Assembly: GCA_029879665.1 (NCBI GenBank)
Contig: JAOUPW010000076.1
Coordinates: 1-7,522, forward strand
DNA length: 7,522 bases
Direction of reading: 5' to 3'
DNA from: Rhodospirillales bacterium
GTDB taxonomy: Bacteria; Pseudomonadota; Alphaproteobacteria; Rhodospirillales; JAOUPW01
Shown: positions 1 to 5,412 of the stretch, piece by piece
Numbering within the stretch: position 1 is the first letter of the stretch
Layout of the letters: each line of letters begins with the position of its first letter
Made by a program: the position numbers and the translations under genes
Notes under the pieces: generated by a model
Told to the model about the DNA's origin: nothing
The model's input: only the letters and a program-made list of their open reading frames with translations
Databases searched by the model: none

Positions 1-114
1 GATGATGCCGGCATCTTCCGGAGGGACCCCTTCATGGACAAGAAACGTCGCCACGAAATTCCTGGCATCGTCCGCGCTGATGAGAACGCTACCCTTGTGC
101 TTTGTTTCTTGCAT
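1..114 (-). CDS. Ldh2-family malate/L-lactate/sulfolactate dehydrogenase, N-terminal fragment (cut by window edge)
   Basis: This is the start of a gene read on the minus strand and leaving the window at position 1. The ATG is at 114-112, followed by 38 uninterrupted codons. The peptide opens MQETKHKGSVLISADDARNF and continues with a helix containing VHEGVPPEDAGII. This pattern (ADDAR-F, then GVP-EDA-II) is the N-terminal helix of the Ldh2 family of NAD(P)-dependent 2-hydroxyacid dehydrogenases. That family includes malate, ureidoglycolate and (R)-sulfolactate (ComC) dehydrogenases. An AGGGCAG stretch about 7 nt upstream could serve as ribosome binding site. The catalytic part lies outside the window, so the substrate cannot be told. 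The gene is divergent from the CoA-ligase operon and probably shares its control. The family call rests on a short stretch and is fairly but not fully secure. Confidence 0.62.
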   Translation of the reverse strand, partial: MQETKHKGSVLISADDARNFVATFLVHEGVPPEDAGII

Positions 115-174
115 TTGCACTGCCCTGGACCACCATTACGGGAAAGTAGAAGCCTGTACGATTTCCGATGGTCT

Positions 175-204
175 TGTATACCTGTCGCGCCGGGATAAGG
201 TCAA
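175..204 (-). promoter_or_regulatory. Candidate sigma-70 promoter for the Ldh2 gene, with GTATAC palindrome over the -10
   Basis: On the minus strand a TTGACC box (204-199) is followed after 18 nt by TATACA (180-175), close to the TTGACA/TATAAT consensus. This would leave a leader of about 55 nt before the ATG at 114. The -10 box overlaps a GTATAC palindrome (176-181, within TTGTATACC). Such GT-AT-AC cores resemble operators of FCD-type GntR regulators, which often control this kind of catabolic cluster. That link is inference. The rest of 115-320 holds two further TGTACG words (near 155 and 264). No convincing plus-strand promoter for the divergent operon was recognised there. Confidence 0.4.
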
Positions 205-320
205 TCGAAGCCGACGGCATCCCACGGTCCGCACGCGCATGACTTGATCGCCCGTTTTTTCCGTGTACGGTATCGCAAGTTTTTCTCTCTTGAACTGACT
301 CTGATACTTGGAACTTTTCC

Positions 321-1478
321 ATGTTACTGCTGGAACATGACGCCAAAACCCTTTTGGCCGAACATGGCATTCCCGTTCCCGACGGCTTTATCGTAAAAAA
401 AGGCGCTCCCGTGCCGGAGCCGTCGTGTCCGCCACCGTGGATGGTCAAGGCGCAGGTGCCGGTGGGTGGGCGAGGCAAGTCCGGCGCCATCAAAAAAGTG
501 GTGGCGCTTTCCGGACTGTCGACCACCGTCGCTCATGTTCTGGAATTACGGGTCCGTTCGTTTAAGGTCGATGAATGCCTGATCGAACAGGCCATTGCCG
601 ATGCTGAAGAATACTACGTGAGCCTGTCCATCGATCCCAACCGTTGCGGAGTCGCGGTTATCCTTTCGTCCGAGGGCGGCGTCGATATCGAAGCTCAGCC
701 AAAAGACAAACTGGCCGTCGGTTTCGCCCCCCTGTCCCTGGAATCCCTTCAAGAAGAAATTAGACGGCTGGCGGTAACGCTTCCTGCTTCCACCCGGGAA
801 ACGATCGGCGACGCGGCGGAAAAACTGGCCCGTGTTTTCATGTCGTCCGACTTGGCGTTGCTCGAAATCAACCCGCTTCTTTCATTGCCGGACGGCACAT
901 GGATCGCCGGGGACGCCAAAATCATTTTCGATGAAAACGCCTTATCCCGTCAGCCGTTCATGGAGAATCTTCTTGCCGCCAGGGATACCGCTTACCCCGC
1001 CGATTCCTTCAAGCACACGCACGGGTTCGATTTTATCGTTCTCGACCCCGCCGGCGAGGTCGGACTGATCACCACCGGCGCGGGATTGACCATGAAGGTG
1101 ATTGACGAATTGAATGCCGAAAACGTCACGCCGTTCAATTTCTGCGACATCCGGTCGGGCATGATGCGGGGCGATCCGGCCCGCCTGAAACTGGTTCTCT
1201 CCCAAATTTCCGAAGGGCCTCAGGTCAAAGCGATCCTGGTGAACATTTTCGCCGGCATCACCAACCTGGGCGAATTCGCCCAGTTGCTGATCGAAGCCGT
1301 GCGAACGGCGGACGGCCCCCGCGTTCCTTTTGTGACCCGGCTGATCGGCAACGCCGCCGAGGACGCGGCGCGCATCCTGCACGAATCAGACCTGCCGTTC
1401 CTGGTCGAAAATGACCTCGACGCCGCCATCGCCAAAGTGGTTGATCTGGCCCACGGCAGCGAGGCCGACAATGCTTGA
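321..1478 (+). CDS. Succinyl-CoA-synthetase-like acid-CoA ligase, beta subunit (ATP-grasp)
   Basis: This 385-aa protein matches the length of SucC-type beta subunits (about 388 aa). These bind ATP and, with the alpha subunit, join a carboxylic acid to CoA via an acyl phosphate. The ATP-grasp domain covers about residues 1-215. It contains K43, the glycine loop GGRGKSG (49-55), and the Mg-binding pair N184 in LEINP and D198 in GDAK, spaced 14 residues apart as in E. coli SucC. The CoA-ligase domain (about 236-375) contains TGAGLTM (252-258) and VNIFAGI. It differs from true SucC in two places: the FLDVGGGA segment is replaced by FCDIRSGMM (274-282), and the acid-binding loop GGIVRCD by AGITNLG. 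A diverged acid substrate (malate, sulfinopropionate or another) is therefore likely, and a housekeeping role unlikely. The ATG at 321 has only a weak GGAA upstream. The gene heads the operon and overlaps the alpha-subunit gene by 8 nt. Confidence 0.88.
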   Translation: MLLLEHDAKTLLAEHGIPVPDGFIVKKGAPVPEPSCPPPWMVKAQVPVGGRGKSGAIKKVVALSGLSTTVAHVLELRVRSFKVDECLIEQAIADAEEYYVSLSIDPNRCGVAVILSSEGGVDIEAQPKDKLAVGFAPLSLESLQEEIRRLAVTLPASTRETIGDAAEKLARVFMSSDLALLEINPLLSLPDGTWIAGDAKIIFDENALSRQPFMENLLAARDTAYPADSFKHTHGFDFIVLDPAGEVGLITTGAGLTMKVIDELNAENVTPFNFCDIRSGMMRGDPARLKLVLSQISEGPQVKAILVNIFAGITNLGEFAQLLIEAVRTADGPRVPFVTRLIGNAAEDAARILHESDLPFLVENDLDAAIAKVVDLAHGSEADNA

Positions 1479-2361
1479 TAAAATTCTCTCGGGAAATTCC
1501 GTTCGCGTTCTCGTTCAAGGCGCGACGGGGCGTACGGCACGGCGGCATATTTCAATGATGCAGGGCCATGGTACGAATATCGTCGCCGGCGTCTCGCTGC
1601 GTTCGGACGTCACGGACATCGACGGCATCCCGGTTTTTTCATCCTGCGGCGACGCGGTGGCGGAGAGCGGCGCCGAAGTCAGTGTCATCATGGTCCCTCC
1701 GGACGCGGTCCTGGCGGCGGTGGAAGACGCCGTAACGGCAGGCATCAAACTGATGGTTGCCGTCACCGAAGGTGTGCCCACCCATGACGCCATTCGCGCG
1801 GTCGCCCTGACGCGGGACCAGGGCGCCACCCTGATCGGCCCGACCACGCCGGGTCTGGTCATGCCGGGAAAACTGAAGCTGGGGTTCCTGCCGGAAGCCT
1901 GCATCCGGCCCGGACCCCTTGCCGTCATCGCCCGCAGCGGCACCCTTTCATATGAACTGAGTTACCGTCTCGCTGAACGGGGCATCGGCCAGTCTTTCTG
2001 GGTTGGCGCCGGGGGCGACCCCGTGAAAGGAACCCGGTTCGCCGATTTCGTCCCGCCGCTAAAACAGCATGGGGATACCTCGGCCCTGCTGGTGATCGGT
2101 GAAATCGGCGGAACGGACGAGGAAGACTTCGCCGCCGCCCTGCTGTCTCATAACTTCGGCAAGCCGGTTTTCGCGCTCCTGGCCGGATCGTCCGCGCCCG
2201 AAGGCGTGACCATGGGCCACGCCGGTGCGCTGGTTCATGGAAAGAGCGGCACCCTGGCTTCCAAGACGGCGGCGCTCGAAAATGCCGGCGTTTCCGTCTA
2301 TACCCGCATCCGGGACGTGGTCGAGGCCGTCCAATCCGCGCTGCCGCGCCAGAATGATTAG
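1471..2361 (+). CDS. Succinyl-CoA-synthetase-like acid-CoA ligase, alpha subunit
   Basis: This 296-aa protein is the CoA-binding, phosphohistidine-carrying partner of the preceding beta subunit (SucD-type, usually about 290 aa). The N-terminal Rossmann-like CoA-binding domain carries VQGATGRTARRH (from residue 15). Residues 122-128 read IGPTTPG where SucD has IGPNCPG, so the active-site Asn-Cys pair is Thr-Thr. The ligase domain contains SRSGTLSYE, GGDP, GEIGG (E211, equivalent to SucD Glu208) and the phosphohistidine H250 in MGHAGAL. All the phosphoryl-transfer residues I can identify are kept, so the enzyme should be active. An in-frame ATG at 1411 exists, but 1471 is preferred. It gives the normal SucD N terminus, has a GAGG 6 nt upstream, and overlaps the beta-subunit stop (ATGCTTGA), which favours translational coupling and equal dosage. 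Confidence 0.9.
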   Translation: MLDKILSGNSVRVLVQGATGRTARRHISMMQGHGTNIVAGVSLRSDVTDIDGIPVFSSCGDAVAESGAEVSVIMVPPDAVLAAVEDAVTAGIKLMVAVTEGVPTHDAIRAVALTRDQGATLIGPTTPGLVMPGKLKLGFLPEACIRPGPLAVIARSGTLSYELSYRLAERGIGQSFWVGAGGDPVKGTRFADFVPPLKQHGDTSALLVIGEIGGTDEEDFAAALLSHNFGKPVFALLAGSSAPEGVTMGHAGALVHGKSGTLASKTAALENAGVSVYTRIRDVVEAVQSALPRQND

Positions 2362-2376
2362 TAGGAGATACAATAG

Positions 2377-3540
2377 ATGATCTCTCTCACTTCCGAACAA
2401 AAACAAATGGTTATGACGGTCCGCGAAATAACCCAGAAAGAATTCAAGCCCAACGGCCTTCGTTACATGGACGGCACCTTTCCCTGGGAAAACATCAAGC
2501 GCCTTGCCGAAATTGGCGTTCTTGGCATGGCCGTGCCCGAGGCATATGGGGGACTTGGGTTGCCGGTTTTCGATACAGCCCTGATCCTGGAGGAAATCGC
2601 CAAGGGGTGTTACGTAACTGCCATGGCGGTTCTGGGAGAAGTCGGCGTCCAGACCCGGATCATTTCCACCTATGCACCTGAGACCATCAAGCAGAATATC
2701 CTGCCCGGGGTTTGCACCGGAGAAAACATCCTGGCCATTTGCATGACCGAACCCGATGCGGGAACCGATGTCGCCAACTACAAGACCAACGCTGAAGTCC
2801 GCGGTGAACGGGTGATTCTCAACGGCGTCAAGACGCTGATCAGCCGGGCCGAGGAAGCCTGCATGTTCGTCGTGTTCACGCGGATCGACAAGACTCCCGG
2901 CGCCGAAGGTATTGGCTGCGCGTTGGTGGAACGGGGCGCGCCGGGGCTTGAGGTCACCGGCAGCTTCCACACCATGGGCGGGGAATATTTGCACGAAGTT
3001 CGTTTCGAGAACTGTGAAATACCGCGTGAGAATCTTGTACTTGAACACGGGGGCTTCAAAAAACTTCTCAACGCCTTCAACACGCAACGCTGTCTTAATC
3101 CTGCAATCTCTCTCGGCTTGGCTGAAGGCGCGTTCGATGAATCTGTGCAATACATGAAGGATCGCAAGGCGTTCGGGCGGTCCATCGGCGATTTCCAGGG
3201 CATGCGCTGGAAACTGGCGGACATGTATAAAGACATCGAGGCTGGGCGCGGGCTTCTCTATCGTGCCTGCCAGAGCGCCGATCCTTTTCCCGACCCGCTG
3301 CTGGCCGCCACGGCAAAAGTTTTCTGTAACGAAATGTCCCTAAAAGTCACCAGCGAGGCAGTGCAGATCCATGGCGGCTATGGCTTTACCGACGAATTCC
3401 TCGTGTCCCGCTTTTATCGCGGCGCCCGGTATGGAACCCTTGGCGGCGGCACTTCGGAGACTCTGCGCAACCTGATCGGCAAACGCCTGATGACGGATAT
3501 GCCCGATACGGATGGAATTTTGACGAGTTGGCTGGATTAA
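2377..3540 (+). CDS. Acyl-CoA-dehydrogenase-fold flavoprotein lacking both catalytic-base positions (Acd/desulfinase-like)
   Basis: This 387-aa protein has the normal acyl-CoA dehydrogenase (ACAD) length and domain order: N-terminal helices (1-115), beta domain with the flavin motif ICMTEPDAGTD (121-131), and C-terminal helical domain with DRKAFG (262-267) and QIHGGYGF (330-337). An ACAD needs a Glu base either before Arg in helix G or before the GT(S/A) motif near the C terminus. Here those positions are Gln237 (FNTQR) and Gly357 (LGGGTSE). The flavin-side Trp of the K-x-W-I-T motif is Leu154. The Gln/Gly pair, 120 residues apart, matches the published description of 3-sulfinopropionyl-CoA desulfinase of Advenella mimigardefordensis (Gln246, Gly366), which has no dehydrogenase activity. 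That enzyme's essential Arg84 appears to be Met83 here. A non-oxidative reaction on the ligase's acyl-CoA product is therefore inferred, but the exact chemistry is unknown. A TAGGAGA ribosome binding site lies at 2362-2368, 15 nt after the alpha-subunit stop. Confidence 0.85.
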   Translation: MISLTSEQKQMVMTVREITQKEFKPNGLRYMDGTFPWENIKRLAEIGVLGMAVPEAYGGLGLPVFDTALILEEIAKGCYVTAMAVLGEVGVQTRIISTYAPETIKQNILPGVCTGENILAICMTEPDAGTDVANYKTNAEVRGERVILNGVKTLISRAEEACMFVVFTRIDKTPGAEGIGCALVERGAPGLEVTGSFHTMGGEYLHEVRFENCEIPRENLVLEHGGFKKLLNAFNTQRCLNPAISLGLAEGAFDESVQYMKDRKAFGRSIGDFQGMRWKLADMYKDIEAGRGLLYRACQSADPFPDPLLAATAKVFCNEMSLKVTSEAVQIHGGYGFTDEFLVSRFYRGARYGTLGGGTSETLRNLIGKRLMTDMPDTDGILTSWLD

Positions 3541-3581
3541 ACGGATGGGGATTGCCAATTTATATGGCGTGAATCATCCGT
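3541..3581 (+). terminator. Weak hairpin after the flavoprotein gene, possible terminator or processing stem
   Basis: Immediately after the stop codon, ACGGATG (3541-3547) pairs with CATCCGT (3575-3581). An inner GCCA/TGGC stem (3554-3557 with 3565-3568) closes a 7-nt loop, with an internal bulge between the two stems. No T-run follows directly; the nearest is the TTTTT at 3596-3600. It could end the ligase operon weakly or protect its 3' end. Confidence 0.3.
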
Positions 3582-3587
3582 GTAAGG

Positions 3588-3601
3588 GAAAAAGCTTTTT
3601 C
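3588..3601. repeat. Perfect 14-bp A/T-rich palindrome
   Basis: GAAAAAGCTTTTTC is a perfect inverted repeat with no spacer. It lies between the hairpin behind the flavoprotein gene and the TTGACA box in front of the TctC gene. It could be a regulator site or curved DNA upstream of the promoter. As an RNA hairpin it would be weak (five mostly A-U pairs). Confidence 0.4.
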
Positions 3602-3630
3602 AACCAATGGCACGAAAAATGACCAAAACC

Positions 3631-3660
3631 TTGACAAAATGTGAGTTTATACGCTTGCAT
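3631..3660 (+). promoter_or_regulatory. Candidate promoter for the TctC-TctB-TctA-SDR unit
   Basis: A perfect TTGACA (3631-3636) is followed after 18 nt by TTGCAT (3655-3660), a poor -10 box. It lies in the only sizeable plus-strand gap between the ligase operon and the transporter genes. The leader would be about 145 nt. ATACG occurs twice here, 10 bp apart (3649-3653 and 3659-3663), which could mark a regulator site. The remaining leader to 3799 shows no riboswitch that I recognise. It has a CTGACCTGAC tandem near 3736 and an A/T-rich stretch just before the ribosome binding site. Confidence 0.4.
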
Positions 3661-3799
3661 ACGAAAGCTAAGGGAGATCTATAAGTCTACTGATGCTGTA
3701 TTCGCCCGGATTGCCCTAGTACAATGTCCAGCTTCCTGACCTGACCTCAACTTCAATGCCGGGTTTTGAACATAACCACTGCAAATAATAATATTTTTT

Positions 3800-3804
3800 G
3801 GGAG
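3800..3804 (+). promoter_or_regulatory. Ribosome binding site that fixes the TctC start
   Basis: GGGAG lies 6 nt before the ATG at 3811 and directly after an A/T-rich, probably unstructured stretch. It favours 3811 over an in-frame ATG at 3766. The upstream start would add 15 residues in front of a normal signal peptide. Confidence 0.8.
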
Positions 3805-3810
3805 ACATCG

Positions 3811-4797
3811 ATGAAATTCACGAAATTTACGAAACCGCTCGCCGTGGCTTCGTGCATGGCTGCTGCGGCACTGATCACCGGCACGGCAGCCGCTGCGGGC
3901 TTTCCGGAAAAGCCGGTAACCTTTGTCGTTCCCTTCTCCGCCGGTGGCTCGAACGACATCATGGCGCGCCAGCTTTCAAAACATCTTAGCAAGATGTGGG
4001 AACAGCCCGTCGTCGTCGAAAACCGTCCCGGCGCGGGTGCCACGGTTGGTTCCGCCCATGTGGCGAAGCAAAAGCCCGACGGCTACACGATCATGATCGC
4101 TTCGGTCACCTTTACCATGAAGCCCGCGATCAAAAAGAAACTGCCGTACGATTCCGTGAAGGACTTCACGCCCATCGCGATGATCGGCCGCGTTCCCCTG
4201 ATCCTGGGCGCCCGTCCGGATTTCCCAGCCAAGACGCCTGCCGAGTTCTTCAAATATGTTGCTTCCCAGAACGGGAAGGTCAATTACGCCGCAACGGGAA
4301 CGGGTAGCATCGGTCATTTTGCCGGCGAGCTTCTGCATTCGGCCAAAGGCCTCAAAGCTACCGTCGTTCAGTATAAGGGCGGCGCCCCGGCCATGACCGA
4401 CGTCATGGGTAGTCACGTTGATTATTTCATCGGCAGCATGACGCAAATGATGCCCCAAATTAACAGCGGCAAGATGATCCCGATCGCCGTGACCAGTGCC
4501 AAGCGCTCCCCCGCCGCGCCCAACATTCCGTCGTTCCAGGAAGCGGGCGTTCCCGACTACGACCTCTATCAATGGTGGGGAATTCTCGCACCGGCCGGTC
4601 TTCCCGATGATATCGTCACCAAACTGAATACCGACATCAATACCGTTCTCGGGATTGACGAAGTGGTCAAGTTCATGGGCAAGAAGGGCGCGACTCCGTC
4701 CCCCATGTCGGCTGCTGAATTCAAGCAGGTGATGATCAGCAATATCGACCGTTGGAAAAAAGTCGCCAAAGACCGGAATATCGGCGGCAAAAAATAA
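3811..4797 (+). CDS. Tripartite tricarboxylate transporter substrate-binding protein (TctC/Bug family)
   Basis: This 328-aa periplasmic solute-binding protein captures a small carboxylate and delivers it to TctAB. Residues 1 to about 29 form a Sec signal peptide: MKFTKFTK, a hydrophobic Ala-rich core, and cleavage around TAAAA|GFPEKP. The mature protein opens with the Bug signature FPEKPVTFVVPFSAGGSNDI (31-50). Asp49 is in the loop that contacts the carboxylate in solved Bug proteins. The family features NRPGAGATVG (71-80), KPDGYTI (88-94), YAATGTGSIGH (159-169) and QYKGGAPAM (187-195) follow. The ligand cannot be read from sequence; family members bind citrate, glutamate, aromatic acids, dicarboxylates and others. 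It lies 270 nt behind the flavoprotein gene with its own likely promoter, and a strong hairpin follows it. This suggests it is made in excess over the membrane subunits. Confidence 0.93.
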   Translation: MKFTKFTKPLAVASCMAAAALITGTAAAAGFPEKPVTFVVPFSAGGSNDIMARQLSKHLSKMWEQPVVVENRPGAGATVGSAHVAKQKPDGYTIMIASVTFTMKPAIKKKLPYDSVKDFTPIAMIGRVPLILGARPDFPAKTPAEFFKYVASQNGKVNYAATGTGSIGHFAGELLHSAKGLKATVVQYKGGAPAMTDVMGSHVDYFIGSMTQMMPQINSGKMIPIAVTSAKRSPAAPNIPSFQEAGVPDYDLYQWWGILAPAGLPDDIVTKLNTDINTVLGIDEVVKFMGKKGATPSPMSAAEFKQVMISNIDRWKKVAKDRNIGGKK

Positions 4798-4842
4798 ACG
4801 CTGGCTTGGGCCGCTAAATATACGGCCCGCATGCCGATTTCC

Positions 4843-4898
4843 CCAAACAGAGTCACGCAATCCGGTTTCGGGTTGCGTGACCTGTTTGGCGCTTTTTT
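4843..4898 (+). terminator. Strong Rho-independent terminator/attenuator between TctC and TctB
   Basis: Bases 4852-4864 pair with 4869-4881 over 13 bp, including one G-U pair, around a GTTT tetraloop. Past one bulged A (4851), CCAAACAG (4843-4850) pairs with CTGTTTGG (4882-4889) for a further 8 bp. Three bases later comes a run of six T (4893-4898). The stem totals 21 bp and ends 68 nt before the TctB start. Because tctB and tctA follow on the same strand with no clear promoter of their own, partial read-through is the likely use. It would give much TctC and little TctAB. Confidence 0.88.
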
Positions 4899-4965
4899 AA
4901 TCCAGTCTGAAAATATTCCATTGTGCGGATTTCCTTTAAACAAAATTTAAAGCCGGGACCTCTCC

Positions 4966-5412
4966 ATGTTGCGTAACATCAACAAGGGTGACATGACGGC
5001 CGGCCTGTTGATCGCCGCCGTTGGACTGTTCTTTTTTCTCGGCGCCTTTGAACACGAAATCGGAACTGCCCGGCGCATGGGGCCTGGCTATCTTCCCCTG
5101 GCGGTTGGGATGATTACGGTGTTTCTGGGACTCGTCATTTCCATAAACTCCCTTCGCCAAGCGGACATTCTACCCAGGCTGGACAGCCGCCCGTTAATCT
5201 CGGTCATGAGCGCGATTATCGCCTTCGGACTTTCGTTCGAAGGATTAGGCCTCGTTCCAGCTGCCATGATGGCGGTTATCATCTCTTCCCTGGGGGATAC
5301 GGATGTCCGCCCCTTGCCCACGGCAATCCTTTCGGTTGTCGTCGCGTTCGGCTGTTGGCTAATTTTTACCGTCGCGCTTAACCTTCCCTTTCCTGCTTTT
5401 AGGTTCATGTAA
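4966..5412 (+). CDS. Tripartite tricarboxylate transporter small membrane subunit (TctB family)
   Basis: This 148-aa inner-membrane protein is the small partner of TctA in a secondary, ion-gradient-driven transporter. Hydrophobic segments at about 11-28, 43-62, 78-108 (broken by a short loop) and 118-138 fit the four-helix TctB fold. The sequence ARRMGPGYLPLAVG (35-48), before the second helix, is the typical TctB motif. The start at 4966 has only a weak GGGA at 4955-4958. The upstream 168 nt contains the terminator and a TTTAAA-CAAAA-TTTAAA repeat at 4935-4951. The stop overlaps the tctA start by one base (TAATG), so the two are translationally coupled. Confidence 0.9.
   Translation: MLRNINKGDMTAGLLIAAVGLFFFLGAFEHEIGTARRMGPGYLPLAVGMITVFLGLVISINSLRQADILPRLDSRPLISVMSAIIAFGLSFEGLGLVPAAMMAVIISSLGDTDVRPLPTAILSVVVAFGCWLIFTVALNLPFPAFRFM

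Noticed and set aside
2..247. 81-codon plus-strand open frame from ATG at position 2
   Set aside because: It has no recognisable protein features, has mixed composition, and lies opposite a clear Ldh2 N terminus and its promoter.
1411..1470. Upstream in-frame start for the alpha subunit
   Set aside because: It would add 20 residues with no SucD counterpart. The ATG at 1471 has a ribosome binding site and the usual overlap with the beta-subunit stop.
321..2361. Outright call as housekeeping sucCD or malate-CoA ligase mtkAB
   Set aside because: The acid-binding loops differ from SucC, there are no TCA-cycle neighbours, and I cannot run the phylogeny that would separate the paralogues.
2059..3150. 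363-codon minus-strand open frame
   Set aside because: It lies antisense to the conserved ligase alpha and ACAD-like genes, shows no domain motif, and crosses a gene boundary. It is a by-product of GC-rich codon use.
2377..3540. Outright call as 3-sulfinopropionyl-CoA desulfinase
   Set aside because: The Gln/Gly pair matches, but the arginine needed for desulfination seems absent, so the function was left open.
3694..3720. 8-codon ORF (MLYSPGLP) in the TctC leader as a leader peptide
   Set aside because: It has no properly spaced ribosome binding site and no regulatory codon run. Chance is the simplest explanation.
3766..3794. TTGAAC-17-TAATAT as a promoter for TctC
   Set aside because: Transcription would start at about 3800, cutting into the GGGAG ribosome binding site. 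TTGACA at 3631 is more workable.
3853..3855. Cys15 of TctC as a lipoprotein lipobox (VASC)
   Set aside because: The hydrophobic core lies mainly after this Cys. A normal signal peptidase I site (AAAA before GFPEKP) fits better.
3976..4860. 294-codon minus-strand open frame over TctC and the terminator
   Set aside because: Its His/Gly/Arg-rich composition is typical of an antisense frame, and it runs opposite a well-supported TctC gene.
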